This document shows, piece after piece, positions 45,259-56,437 of a stretch of DNA of 64,000 nucleotides. A model generated the notes under the pieces. It searched no databases. It was given only the letters and a program-made list of their open reading frames with translations, and was not told the DNA's origin. How positions within the stretch are numbered: the first letter of the stretch is position 1; the number at the start of each line of letters is the position of its first letter. Both the position numbers and the translations under genes were made by a program. The stretch comes from Branchiostoma floridae. Lineage: Eukaryota > Chordata > Leptocardii > Amphioxiformes > Branchiostomatidae. The stretch lies in NCBI RefSeq assembly GCF_000003815.2, contig NC_049982.1, positions 6,203,216 through 6,267,215 of the forward strand. The letters run 5' to 3'.

Positions 45259-46683
45259 TCAGTCGTTTGTTCCTTCCTGCCATGCCAACTTCGGACGCGC
45301 AGGTGGGTGCTGTGAAGCGAACTGGTCCAGAGTGTGTCCTTCTGTTGCCTTGTCGGCCTCTGTGTCCATAGCTGATGTAGGGACGTCTGGTGATGCTGCC
45401 TCCATGTACAGCTGTCCGGGAAGTGTTTCCGTGATGTCCTCTCCGGAAAGTGGTGTTGGTTCAGCATGTACGTCTGCCCGCACTGTTAGCTGGAATGGTC
45501 GCTGTGTAGCGGTCCTGTAGCCACGGTGTTGTGTACAGGGCGCCAGTCCTGGGTTCATGTCTGCCTGTGTTGTCGTCTGCTTCTGTGCGTCGGGAGTTCC
45601 GTCCTCCACCGTCGGCTTGAGGGCTTCAGCAGGGGTTGGATCTGGCGTCACTTCTGCTGCCGGAGCGCCTTGCGCAGAACCGGTGATGGCGGCCACCTCT
45701 ATGTCCCCATGCCGCCGTGCCGGTACCGCAGGTGGGGTGTTGGTTGGCAATCCACACAGCTTCTTAATGGCTCGACGGAAGTCTGGGAGCCGTAAGCTGT
45801 AGATGATGGGGTTGGCCACGGATGATACCGTCAGGAACAGGAGGATGGACACGTGGTCGGCAATAGTCAGGCCATATTGTGACATTTGTTCTTCACTGAT
45901 CACAGCTCGTGCCATGGCGATCTGGACAACTGTAGTGGCTATGGATACAGTCAATATAATGGTATGCGGCGCTATTAGCTTGAATGCCTTGGTCTGGAAG
46001 ACCCACAGGTCGCGGTTTTCGTCCCTTTCCTGTTGTCTCCTGGCTACCTTGAACACTTGGTAGTAGAGCATTGAGATGGAGAGAATTACAAGTAAAGTTA
46101 CCAGGAGGCCAATGTTCCTGATAATGGCAGACAGGGAGACACTGTTCACAGAGTCATACTCACAAACCAGGCCGTATTCGGGCAGTCCGCCGAAAGCCAC
46201 GGGCGCTAGTCCGAAGAACAAGGAGAAGGCCCTGATCACCACGATGCCCACAGCCACGCGTTTTGTGGTGACTTTGTCATGGTAGCGTAAGGGATCACAC
46301 ACAAAGTAGTACAGATCTACCGCCATCAGGAGGTACGTGCCAGACATGGATACTATGCATGTGGGTGCTACCAGCGCCATACCCGAGCACCACAGATGTT
46401 CCCCACTGACATCCTGCCGGAAAAGCGCGTAGATGCGGATGGGAATCAAGCAACTTGTGAAGATGATGTCGTCAACTGCAAGGTTGCAGCGAAGGAAATG
46501 GCTCGGCTTTTGCAAATAATGTTTTTCCCAAACCAAGAAAATGACAAGCAGTCCGCACCCTACCGACAGTACCAGACTGATGATGAGTAAGGTCGTCTGG
46601 AGGTCGCGAAATGTTGAGCCGAGGGAGAGAACACGGTTGACATCATCCACTTCTTCTGACGGGCCGTCGGTTTCGTCTTCCAT
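45259..46683 (-). CDS. Divergent rhodopsin-like (class A) G protein-coupled receptor, single exon
   Basis: A 474-aa intronless reading frame with seven hydrophobic helices: TM1 about 30-52, TM2 64-86, TM3 99-127, TM4 143-165, TM5 187-210, TM6 235-257, TM7 274-297. Class A marks seen: LAVDD in TM2 (D2.50 equivalent), the TM3 cysteine C99 with an extracellular-loop partner C174, CDPLRY (129-134) after TM3, and NPIIY (291-295) followed by a basic helix 8. Departures: TM1 has GCGLLV instead of GNxLV, the DRY motif reads D123-L124-Y125, and TM6 has no CWxP. The C-terminal tail (from about 311) is long, Pro/Thr/Ala-rich and probably disordered. Ligand and subfamily are not recognisable; it resembles lineage-specific orphan receptors. 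The start at 46683 is the first Met of the frame and gives a short acidic N-terminus without a signal peptide. Confidence 0.88.
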   Translation of the reverse strand: MEDETDGPSEEVDDVNRVLSLGSTFRDLQTTLLIISLVLSVGCGLLVIFLVWEKHYLQKPSHFLRCNLAVDDIIFTSCLIPIRIYALFRQDVSGEHLWCSGMALVAPTCIVSMSGTYLLMAVDLYYFVCDPLRYHDKVTTKRVAVGIVVIRAFSLFFGLAPVAFGGLPEYGLVCEYDSVNSVSLSAIIRNIGLLVTLLVILSISMLYYQVFKVARRQQERDENRDLWVFQTKAFKLIAPHTIILTVSIATTVVQIAMARAVISEEQMSQYGLTIADHVSILLFLTVSSVANPIIYSLRLPDFRRAIKKLCGLPTNTPPAVPARRHGDIEVAAITGSAQGAPAAEVTPDPTPAEALKPTVEDGTPDAQKQTTTQADMNPGLAPCTQHRGYRTATQRPFQLTVRADVHAEPTPLSGEDITETLPGQLYMEAASPDVPTSAMDTEADKATEGHTLDQFASQHPPARPKLAWQEGTND

Positions 46684-46899
46684 AGTGATAGCACGGAGAC
46701 GCGCCGCTTAGTGAGGAAAAGTGTTCTCCTATCTAGTTGGCTGGACGGACCGTAAGGCAGCAGCACACTCAATATGGCAAGTACCGACTAGAGCTCGAGA
46801 CAGCTGATTTATTCAGGGTCTGACATGCGGTATCTTAGCGAGAAAAAATGTTGTTGATGACAACCTTTGTGTATGAAGCTCGCCCTGATTTCTATGGTA

Positions 46900-49800
46900 T
46901 TCAACGGCTGATCTTTACATAAAGGTTTAATAACTGTTCTAGTTATGAACCTTCATACCGGAAGCTTTTGGTGTCCGTCATCGGAAGATGATTAGCCATA
47001 GTATTGTGTTATGTCCGTCTGACGTGAGGCGCAGAGTACATCCCACAATAAGGGCATGGGAAAAGTATCAGCATTTAGAGTTCCACGAACACATACCTTT
47101 GTCAAATAAACCAGGTTTGTTATGTAGAATGATGTCTATAGACAAATGCGTTACTCATTTCATTTTCTTTATAATTATATGCTTGGAGTTGGTTTATAAA
47201 ATTTCGGCATTGATTATGCAAATGAGATCCCAAGTTACAATTAATTGATATCAAATGGTATCAAGCATTACTTAAGCTATCAGCATACCAAAAATGATGA
47301 TGATCCTTTGATCCATTCTTGACTTATTCTCTTTCAAAGTCTTCAAATACACCTCTTACTCTCTTCCCTCTTTCTCAGTTACATATGTGACAACTTTGAT
47401 GAAAGTACTATAATGGAATGCAGTGGATTTATGAACTTTTCCTAATCAATTATGCAAATTAGCTGTTAATTTGCAGAATAAGTATCACATTATATAAGTC
47501 TTCATTTAGGCTATCTACATGCCAAAAATCATGACGATCCGTCAACACGTTCATATTTTCTCATTCATCATGCAAATGAAATCATCATTTGCATGATAAA
47601 TATGTATTGACATTTCTCGCTTTCTCAGCTACTTATGTGACAAGTTGTAAAGTCCTATCATGGAATGTAGTGAATTTATAAAATATCCTCATTAATTATG
47701 CAAGCTAGCTGTTGATTTGCATAATTGGTATCTCATTATGTAGGTCTTCACTTACGCTAACTACATACCAAAAAACATGATGATCCGTCAACATGTTCAT
47801 ATTTTCTCATTAATTATGCACGTGCGGTCATCATTTGCATAATTGATATCTATCGAGATTTCTCTCCTTCCCAGTCCTATCATGGAATGCAGTGGATTTA
47901 TAAATTTTCCTCATTAATTATGCAAATTAGATGTTGATTTGCATAATTAGTATATCATTCTGTAAGTCATCACTCATTCTATCTACATACCAAAAATCAT
48001 GACGATCCGTCAACACGTTGTAGAGTTATTCTCGTCCAAAGTTTGAAAGGAAACCGGCGGCTGCAGTTCCAAAAAAGCCGCTAGGCCCAAACTCACAGCA
48101 CTTACTCTCTGCCTCGAGGACTATCTACCACTTAAAAATCATGACCACAGCATGTCCAGAACACGAGATATTAAAAATTGAGTTTCCGCTGCAGTACCTT
48201 AGCAAGCCGCTAGGGGGCCCATTATCGAACTTGACCTTCGTTTTTCTGACCCCTACCCACGCCACCTACTAAATATCATCAGGATCCATCCAAGGCTTCT
48301 CGAGTTATGCTGTTGACACACAGACACACACACAGACACACACACAAACACGCCCAAAACATAACCTTAGCCATTCTGGCAAAGGTAACAACGATGATTG
48401 AAAATTGTTGCAATAATTAGCTGTCAACCAATGAAAGCGTGTCTCAACGAATTTAAATGTGCAGTGCCATAGCGCTAGAGCGTCGTCCAGATTCCCAAGC
48501 CTCAAAAATAAACAGAATATTTTTATTTTAACCTAAACATATATTCATACATCCATATGTCACTGTTTTGGGACCTCTGTCTCGTATCAGCCACATGGTG
48601 AATTACATCATTCACCCGGACGGGAGACCTGGCGCATCCCCGTCTTGTAATTAGCCTACGAAAGGGTATGTCACCCCGTAAGGGGCGGTATAACCCCGTC
48701 GTGTGTAGACATGTGCGAACATGTCTACATTTGATCACGTCGACCGATGATGATGATGATGACACCTTTCATAATCTTGGACATCCTTTTCCCCACCGAC
48801 CGGGGAGGGTGAGTCCGAGTATCCCATGATCACTCGCGATACTAAGCTTTAGGTTTGTTACAGGGCGCACCAAAGTGAAACGAAAACTCGAAAATCGGCT
48901 CCCCCTTCTCTCCAAAACATGGGATTTTCACAAGATAATACCAAACTAGAGTTACACGACCACATACACTCGCCAAATTGTTTATTTAACCTGTTATTAA
49001 TGATATATTATTAATGTTTCTCGGCAATGATGATGTGCAAATATTCTCCTTATCAACAAAAAATTGTATTAGGTGATCATTCTCTGCTGCAGCATGATCT
49101 GATTTCTTATGCAAATGAGGTCCCTATATTCATCAACTATATTAAACAAAGTTCTCCTTCCGGTAACTTCTAAATGCTGCAAGTATAAAATTCCCGCCAT
49201 TCACCTCTATGGAATAGGGGTGGGTACCAGTAAAGAAAATTCAGGTCCAGGTCCAGAGGATCAGGTCCAGGTCCTGACCTGAACCTGTACCGAATTGTTT
49301 GTAAAAACTTAGCTCGTGAATGGGCAATACTCCATAAAACAATGGTCCATTTCGCTACAAATCTGTTTTATGGAGTAAACGATGCTAACTGCATCTATCA
49401 AGTTAAACAAAGTTTTAAATCTTGATAACTGACTATCAGCTTTTCTCTACTTCGTTCTTGCTATTTCCTTGGACCAATAAGCTCCAAAACGCGTGCACGC
49501 CTGCCGCAGTAGCACCGCTATAATATGTTCATTCTCTAATCGGTCCAACATCTGGTCTACTGAAGTTTTCAGGTCCGGTTTTTCCGAACCGGTCCAACAA
49601 GAAAACCGGACTGTACAAGTACACACCCCTACTATGGAATTGTAGCATTTTCTCATCAATTATGAAAATTTGATCTCATTTGCATAAATGTCAATTATCA
49701 ATGTTCTTCTATTTCTTGGTTACATATGTCACAGGCTCAAATAGTCCTATAATAGAACGGAGCTGGTTCATTAAATTTTCTCATTAATTATGCAAACTAG

Positions 49801-50460
49801 ATGCTGATATTACATTTGCATTTAATCTGGAACAATGGCAACGTTTCTTTCAGTCATTAATGTTAAACATACAGAAGCTCCCCTCTGACGTCGGTGGTAT
49901 TTTCAATGAAAGTTTTATTGCAAGTTCATGCCCGTAGGCTAATTGCATGTACATGGCAGAAACAAGGTAGGGGATATGCATGTAACAATTAGCAGTGATA
50001 AATATTATCATAAAAAGAGACTACTGGTCTAATACTTGTGTTGACTATATCTAGATAGGTTGGGTTGGGTTTCAATAACTGTTGTTATTATGGAGCTTTA
50101 TATCAGAAGCTTTCGGGGCCCGCAGAAAGAATTTTCTAATTACCGCTATATTGTTGTCATATATCTGTTTTCTAGGCCACGTAACGTTAGCAGCCATTAA
50201 AATATCTGTGTTATTTCCGTCTGACGTGAGGCATAGAATGCATCTTACTACCTGAGTTCAACGACCTCTTACCTTTGCCAAGTTATAATATGCAAACAAG
50301 GTCCTCCTTAGCATGAATTATCAGATGATCATCTTCTCTACCAAAATAACACCATCAACACAATATGTTATTGGATTGTTTCTTGTTTGAAGTATGAAAG
50401 TCGTATCTTTGCATAGAAAGCTATTGTAGCATTTCCTAATAAATTATGTAAATTAGACTC
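46900..50460. repeat. AT-rich dispersed/tandem repeat array
   Basis: Repeated modules with TTATGCAAATTAG, GATTTGCATAATT, CAAAAATCATGACGATCCGT and CAACACGTT recur at about 47.40, 47.65 and 47.90 kb (period about 240 bp) and in looser form to 49.8 and 50.4 kb. The phrase TCCGTCTGACGTGAGGC occurs at 47010 and 50216. A CA microsatellite is at 48317-48350. No gene recognised. Confidence 0.8.
49215..49631. mobile_element. 417-bp hAT-like non-autonomous element with 8-bp TSD
   Basis: Ends TAGGGGTG...CACCCCTA, flanked by CTATGGAA on both sides (49207-49214, 49632-49639), as expected for hAT insertions. The interior contains CAGGTCCAGGTCC iterations. A frame at 49447-49659 is inside the element and not recognised as transposase. 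Confidence 0.85.
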
Positions 50461-50702
50461 TGAATTGGTTTATGCTAGTGTTCACCTTTGCTTAGGTTTC
50501 ACATGCCGTATTGACGTATTGAATTGTTTCTGCCAGTTCAATCTAGTGTCATTCAAAACGTCGGAAGTGAATCTCCGTTTTTTAAATCCAGTTGTAGAGA
50601 CTGAACTTGTAACTTGTACTTCTAATTTGCTTTGCAATTTTTCTTTATTCCTTCCTTCTAACTCACCAAATATAAAACCAATGCATAAAACCGCATCAAT
50701 GC

Positions 50703-50828
50703 ATGAGAGAGAGAAAAAGAGAGAAAGAGACAGAGAGAGAGAGACTAGAGATGAAGAGAGAGAAAGAGAGAGAGAGAAAGAGAGAGAGACTAGAGATGAA
50801 GAGAGAGAAAGAGAGAGAGAGAGAGAGG
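50703..50828. repeat. GA-rich microsatellite
   Basis: (GA)n with a twice-repeated GACTAGAGATGAAGAGAGAGA phrase shortened as ACTAGAGATGAAGAG; it produces a false Arg/Glu-rich frame. Confidence 0.9.
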
Positions 50829-51265
50829 TAGTAAGAGAAAACTCTCAGAATAATGATGTTTCCCTTTCTCGTATAGGGGAGAAAAATGTGACAAACAGCA
50901 ACATTTTTACAGTTATATACAGTTATTCAGTTTTAAGCTTTGATCCAGCACTAGGGAAACACTCGCTTTGAATTTTCAGTCGATCTCGTCTTAAGTATCT
51001 TCATCAGATGGCTGATGCACTGCGCTGACGCTCCGGAAGTCGGAAATTCAAATGACGTCAGGAGTAATATTTGTTTTACAATCTGTAAAAGATCAATCAC
51101 TCGTTCTCATTGAAATGTCCAAAATGGCCTTTTTTTGGTCGAAAAATAAATCGGCTTTATTTTCGGTGAAAACTACCTGGTTGTTTAGGAAAATTCCTCT
51201 TTTAACCATAGCCAAAAATGGCAACTTATTATTTTCGGTCCCATTGGTAATGCATTACAGGGCAG

Positions 51266-51295
51266 GTAACAAACGTTACCGGTAACGTTTGTTAC
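51266..51295. repeat. Perfect 30-bp palindrome of GTAACAAACGTTACC
   Basis: GTAACAAACGTTACC is followed directly by its reverse complement GGTAACGTTTGTTAC. The half-site recurs intact at 51444-51458 and 51626-51640. Confidence 0.9.
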
Positions 51296-52196
51296 AACAG
51301 TAGACTTTACCCTGTTTTCTTCGAAAGGACTTACGTTATTGACTACATCATTTAGGTATAAGTGGATGTCCCTAGGGACATTTAAAAAGTGGGTAGCTTT
51401 TTTACACCAGGTCAAGTAGAAAGGTTAGACAGCATCGAACAATGGTAACGTTTGTTACAGTCATTTCTGTACAACATTTTGTTAAGCAAGGTGGGATACA
51501 AATGACAGTCAACAACCCTTCCTTGTTTCTTTAGAAAGCCAGAAAAACTGTACAGCGTCACAAAAATGGTCATTTCTTATTTTATACGTGGCTAACAAAA
51601 ATGCCGCAACCGTCTAACTAGAGGTGGTAACGTTTGTTACAGAATTTGGCGACAGGCATAAATCACGCTACAAAGACTCGAAAATCAGTGAAGGGAGCGA
51701 CCTGACGTGATTAGTCAGAGGGCCCGGCTACCTGTCTTCACCTGTCAAACATTCAGTCTGGGAACTGCATTACTACATTTTTGTCTACTGTTTGAACTCT
51801 CTGTGTCTTCTCAGGCGACAGCCGTTTTTTAGGGGTTGGAATCCTACTCGTGGCTATAATTTCTTACAAGACATCAACCAATACGAATGTTGTGGTGCAT
51901 CTTTTGTAAAACATTACAGGGGTTGTGGAAAAATTTAAAAAACAGTGATGTTGCCTGCGATTTGCTCTATATCATGTCTTAAAGACAGGCGACAGCATTT
52001 TCGACATTTAAATGAGAACGAGCCCAAAGCGCGGTCCGTTTTTTTGTCGCGTCACCATTCTTTGGTCATCGTTTGCGATTAGTTGGCACATAACGTATCT
52101 CCCGATCCGTATGTAACTGTTTGGTTTTTTTTACCTCTTTTATAAGCTTCCCCTTTTCATCATCGCGGATCGGGACAGTGACCTGCTGACTCGAAG

Positions 52197-52324
52197 TGCT
52201 CCCCAAGCAGAGGTTGAGTCGCGAAGATATAGTAGTACAAATGTAGTCGTACGTAGGAGGAGTGGACCGGTAAATTTCCCGACTACTACTATATCTTCGC
52301 GACTCAACCTCTGCTTGGGGAGTC
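52197..52324. mobile_element. 128-bp foldback MITE with perfect 9-bp TSD
   Basis: Left TGCTCCCCAAGCAGAGG followed by TTGAGTCGCGAAGATATAG, with the complementary right arm. Flanked by GACTCGAAG at 52188-52196 and 52325-52333. A subfamily of the TACTCTCCAAGCAGAGG group; the solo end at 57239 is its closest relative. Confidence 0.9.
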
Positions 52325-52774
52325 GACTCGAAGCCCAATTTAACATCGGTTCTATTGTAGGGCACACGAAGATGAAACGAAAACCGCTGTCCATCCCCAT
52401 ACCGTCATTTTTTTCTGCCTTTGTAATCTTTTTCATTACTTTTCTGACATCTGTTCCAATCTAGACTAAGGGTACAACTGTCCCCACTGCTAGTCGACGG
52501 GGACGAAGATTGGAGCTACAGAACTGACCCAACAAATGTCTAAAAAAAGTCTGCCTGGAAAATCAGACTTTTAGCCAGGCCCGGCAGAGAATCTGTTCGG
52601 CAGCCAAGGCAGGTCTTCCCGAGGATCTTACATAAGCACATCGGTATTGGGGATTTGTCATGCAGGGAGAGATTGCCTGCCTAATCCAATCTCGCCTTTA
52701 GTCGATAAGACGTCCATAATGTGTGTAATAATGGTGTTATCGGTACCCACCTGTCATCGCGGGCTCGCCGCGGC

Positions 52775-52968
52775 TAGCCTCCATATCAGGCTCTCTGGGG
52801 CCTTTTCTGGCTCATAATAGACATAATACACTTTTGCTGGCCATTTCTTTTTGTAATGGGTCGCTGGTTGTCGGCCGTAGCTGATTACTGGCCCCTTACA
52901 AAAAGAAATGGCCAGCAAAAGTGTATCATGAGCCATAAAAGGCCTCAGAGAGCCTGCTATGGAGACTA
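52775..52968. mobile_element. 194-bp foldback element of the TAGCCTCC family, near-perfect 9-bp TSD
   Basis: Left TAGCCTCCATATCAGGCTCT, right the near-complement ending ATGGAGACTA; AAAAGAAATGGCCAGCAAAA arms inside. Flanks CGCCGCGGC and CGCCGCGAC differ at one base. Confidence 0.85.
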
Positions 52969-53088
52969 CGCCGCGACCGGGTCGGTAACTATGCGCGGAA
53001 TGTGAGGCAGTAATCCGCTGTTGTACCTTTTGGGGAGGGATACGGGTTATCAGTAGACAACGTTCTGGAGATGGGAAGTCCAGAATTG

Positions 53089-53258
53089 TACTCTCCAGGC
53101 TGAGGCTGTTTTTGACATGTTCTTCGAAGATTTTTTCTGGCTTTCTATTTTGCACCGGTTTCGCCTTAGCGGCTGACCGAATGGACATGGTGACAACGGT
53201 ACAAATAGTACGACAAAACGACTAAAACACGTTCAAGACAGTTGGAGCTTGAAGAGTA
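53089..53258. mobile_element. 170-bp degenerate MITE of the TACTCTCC family with perfect 9-bp TSD
   Basis: Left TACTCTCCAGGCTGAGGCTG; right GAGCTTGAAGAGTA. The ends have decayed, but the TSD CCAGAATTG (53080-53088 and 53259-53267) is intact. Confidence 0.82.
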
Positions 53259-53289
53259 CCAGAATTGTGTCGTATTTACCTGCATGTAT

Positions 53290-53930
53290 GCAGGTATGGT
53301 TTTCACGGGCGTGGGAAAATTTGGAAGCTGGGGATTTAGGGTGCTGTATCTCGAGAACGGATGGTGCGAGCACGACGATTTTTGGTATGCGGGTTGGGGG
53401 TGGTGGCTTGACACTCAGGTTTGATTTTGGGCCTCCTGGCGCTTGAACTTGACATTGCAGGTGGCATTTTTGGTGTTTTGGGGGCACTTTTGGCGCTGTG
53501 TGTCTGGAACGATACGCGCGACTGCGACGATTTTTGGTGCATGGGTGGGGGGTTGTTGCCTGTTGCCTAGGATTGACTTTGGGCCTTGTCGCGTTTGAAC
53601 TTGACCCGGCAGGTCGAATTTTGTGTCCGGGAGGGGTATTTCCGGAGTTATATCTTCTGAACAGTTGGTGCGGGCGCAATGATATTTGGCACATGTGTTG
53701 GCGGTGGCTGAATAATTCTCAATTTTGATTTTGGCGCCCTTGGTGCTTGAACTTGACATTCCAGGTTACCTTTTGTGCGGGCACTGCGCGTGCGCTGTAT
53801 CTCCGGAACGCAAGGTGCCATCGTGTTGCTATTTGTTACGTGGGTTGTTGCTGGTGTCCTGGTGGTCAGGTTTGATTTTGGGCCTCCTAGTGCTTGAACT
53901 TGATACTGTAGGTTGACCCTGTTTTGTGTG
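53290..53930. repeat. Tandem array of about 150-bp units
   Basis: Four to five diverged units marked by GCTTGAACTTGACATTGCAG at 53440 and its variants at 53594, 53747 and 53893 (spacing 154, 153, 146), each with GATTTTGGGCC before it and a TATCTCCGGAACG-type phrase after it. Open frames on both strands follow the repeat; no protein family recognised. Confidence 0.82.
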
Positions 53931-56070
53931 GTTGGGGCATCCCCCCAATATCTGCTTGGTTTGGTTGGGTTTGGGTTGATTGATAGGTCTTTAAGCTTAG
54001 GTGTATAATCGTCATCTGTTTTTGCACTGGCTTCTGCCACCTTCAATGTATCAGGTTACTTTGTATCAACAGTGTCTGACCTGCCAGATGATGTATTAGT
54101 ATCTGTTGTGTATTGGTTAGGTACAATTTGAGTTTGCTACTTGTAAGTCCGACTTTGTGGTGTTTTGAGAGCTGTGTAGTACTGAGTTTAAAGTTCTGGT
54201 ACAAGTTCCTTTACCCTGTGTGGCAATCAGCAGAAGATACAACTTTCTAAAGTGGAGAAGAAATGTATAGAGCTTGAGTGTTAGAGAAAGGTATGTGTAT
54301 GATTTTTACTTCTTGCTGTTTCTTTGGGGTTGCCATTTCCGTATTGTATGCAGGTAATTTGTAGTTTGGGGCTAGTCATATTCGCTTGATTTTTGGGCCT
54401 GCTTAATCTATAGTACGGGCAGGGTTAAGTGGTAGAGGCTTTGTTCTGTTTTAAATTTAGTATCGTTTGTTGCATTTTGTCACTGCAAAAATATGATGAA
54501 ATTGTTTTCCCCCTCTAAGCAACTGCTCATTGATTTTGTGGGATGTTTGCTGGGTGTTCACTCTGACTACAACAGCTTTCTGAACTTTTTAAAGCAGCAG
54601 CAGCTTGCCATCTATGAATGGGATTGAAAAGGACATTTTGAATAGTAAACTCTGCTGTTAAATTTGGCTTAGGTACTTCAAGAGATTTAGGTTTTAGTTG
54701 GACGGATTGAATAAAAATATCATACCACCCTGGGGACTAACTGTTGCTGCTGGATGGGGGCTACCACTATTCATATTGTCTATGGAACTACTGTAAAAAT
54801 ATAATTGGTCAAATTATGCAAATAACCTTCCAGTGCCAAGTCATATGTGACAGAATAACTACATGGGCCATCTGAGACAAAAAAAGGTAGGAAAAGTCGT
54901 CTCAACAACTTCAAGGTACTGTGGTTGGTTACCTGCTTAAGAAATCCAAAATAAGTAATATTCATCCATGCCCAAGCTTACACATTCCCAAAATGGAATT
55001 TCAGACTTTGGCATGGTGCAGTCAAACCAACAAGGTAAAAATCTCACTTTTCCAACCACGCAACCACGGACGAAAAGGAAAAAAAAATAAACAATAGGTC
55101 TACATTTCATGCAGGCCTGAGGTCTACGAACTCTTGTTTTGTATCTGTAATTGGCTATTTCTACTCTTAGTAGCTGGCATTCAGTTTACCCAGCGAATCA
55201 ACAGTTTCGTACGGTTAGGTGGCTTACATAAAGGCACATGATTGCTTAACGTGGTGTTGGTGACATCGTGCAGATAAGCGAAGTCACTAACAATGGAGTG
55301 AATGAGAGCCGGTTTGGGATTCCGTGCAATTGACCGAAGTGTCCGTTTACCCGACGTACTTCCATTGCACATATGTTTCCCGGATTCATACGCAGAGATG
55401 AATTCATATTCCTAATGAATTTAGACATTTGTTTGTAAAACGTATCTGTTCCTATATCACAAAGAAGTGAAAAGAAGTACTTTTAGTACTTAGTAGAATA
55501 TGATACTAGTATCCTTGTGTTGGTAAGCATTGTATATAAATCTCATGGATCTGTCAACTATTCTCTTGTTTCTTCCTGTACCTAATCCAGTGGATTCATT
55601 AATTCATTCATTATTTTCTGATACCACACCGAACATGAACTTGTAAAATGCGCCATGTTTAGCATACTGACAGTACAGTCTTTGCTATATAAACGAAAGT
55701 ATGATGTCATCTTATATGCATTAAGTTACTTTTTCTCACAATTCTTCATTTCGTTATATTTCCTTGTCTTCGATCTTTTGTGACCTCTGAAATTCCCAAG
55801 AGAGTCTGCTAGTGGTTGGCTCACTGTTGACATCTGATTTCATGAAAGTTGAGTTATGCCTTGCCGTACCTTGGTCCTCAATTTGGTTCATCCAGTGTTG
55901 TGAAGGTACAGAAGTTGGTCGAACTTTAGTTGCTTATATGAAAAAAAAAGTATACTTCTATTTTCAACTTCTTCCAAAGACGTCAACTCCCCGCGTACGT
56001 AACCTAGATACTACGAGCTACCAACGCAGTTGTGTGTCTCACTTTATGATCATGCATGTACACTATCATC
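53931..56070. other. Intergenic, nothing recognised
   Basis: Low-GC DNA without a recognisable gene, RNA or repeat family. Short frames here lack splice-site or conservation support. Confidence 0.4.
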
Positions 56071-56094
56071 AAGGAGGTTATATATAACCTCCTT
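56071..56094. repeat. Perfect 24-bp palindrome
   Basis: AAGGAGGTTATA followed directly by its reverse complement. Confidence 0.9.
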
Positions 56095-56437
56095 GCTATC
56101 ATCAAGTTTCGTTCGCTTGCAATAATTTCGCCTACGAGCACGAATTCGCAATGAAGGTATTGAATCATTGCACGAAAATGGTTGCGTGGATGTCCTTTTG
56201 GTGGTCTGGTTTGAGAGTCCAGCCAGGTGTCTGTTGGACAGGGCCAGCCAGAGGTCAGCACAGTTCACATGTCGGCCAAGTTCCCATGGACGCCGCGGGG
56301 TGAGAGTGATTCATGTTCGCGGGGTCGAGTGGAGGGCAGCCCGAGCGACGACAGGCGGCGGGCCGGGGGCGGAGGGCCGTCATCCCAGCTCGCCGTGCAC
56401 CCGCGGTAAAAGCGCTTAGGTCCCAATTTCCAACCCA

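Noticed and set aside
50465-50971. 168-aa frame with Arg/Glu repeats
   Set aside because: The repeat part comes from a GA microsatellite and the flanks match no family.
53233-53759. Overlapping frames of 114-153 aa on the minus strand
   Set aside because: They follow a 150-bp tandem repeat and exist in several frames at once, which argues against coding.
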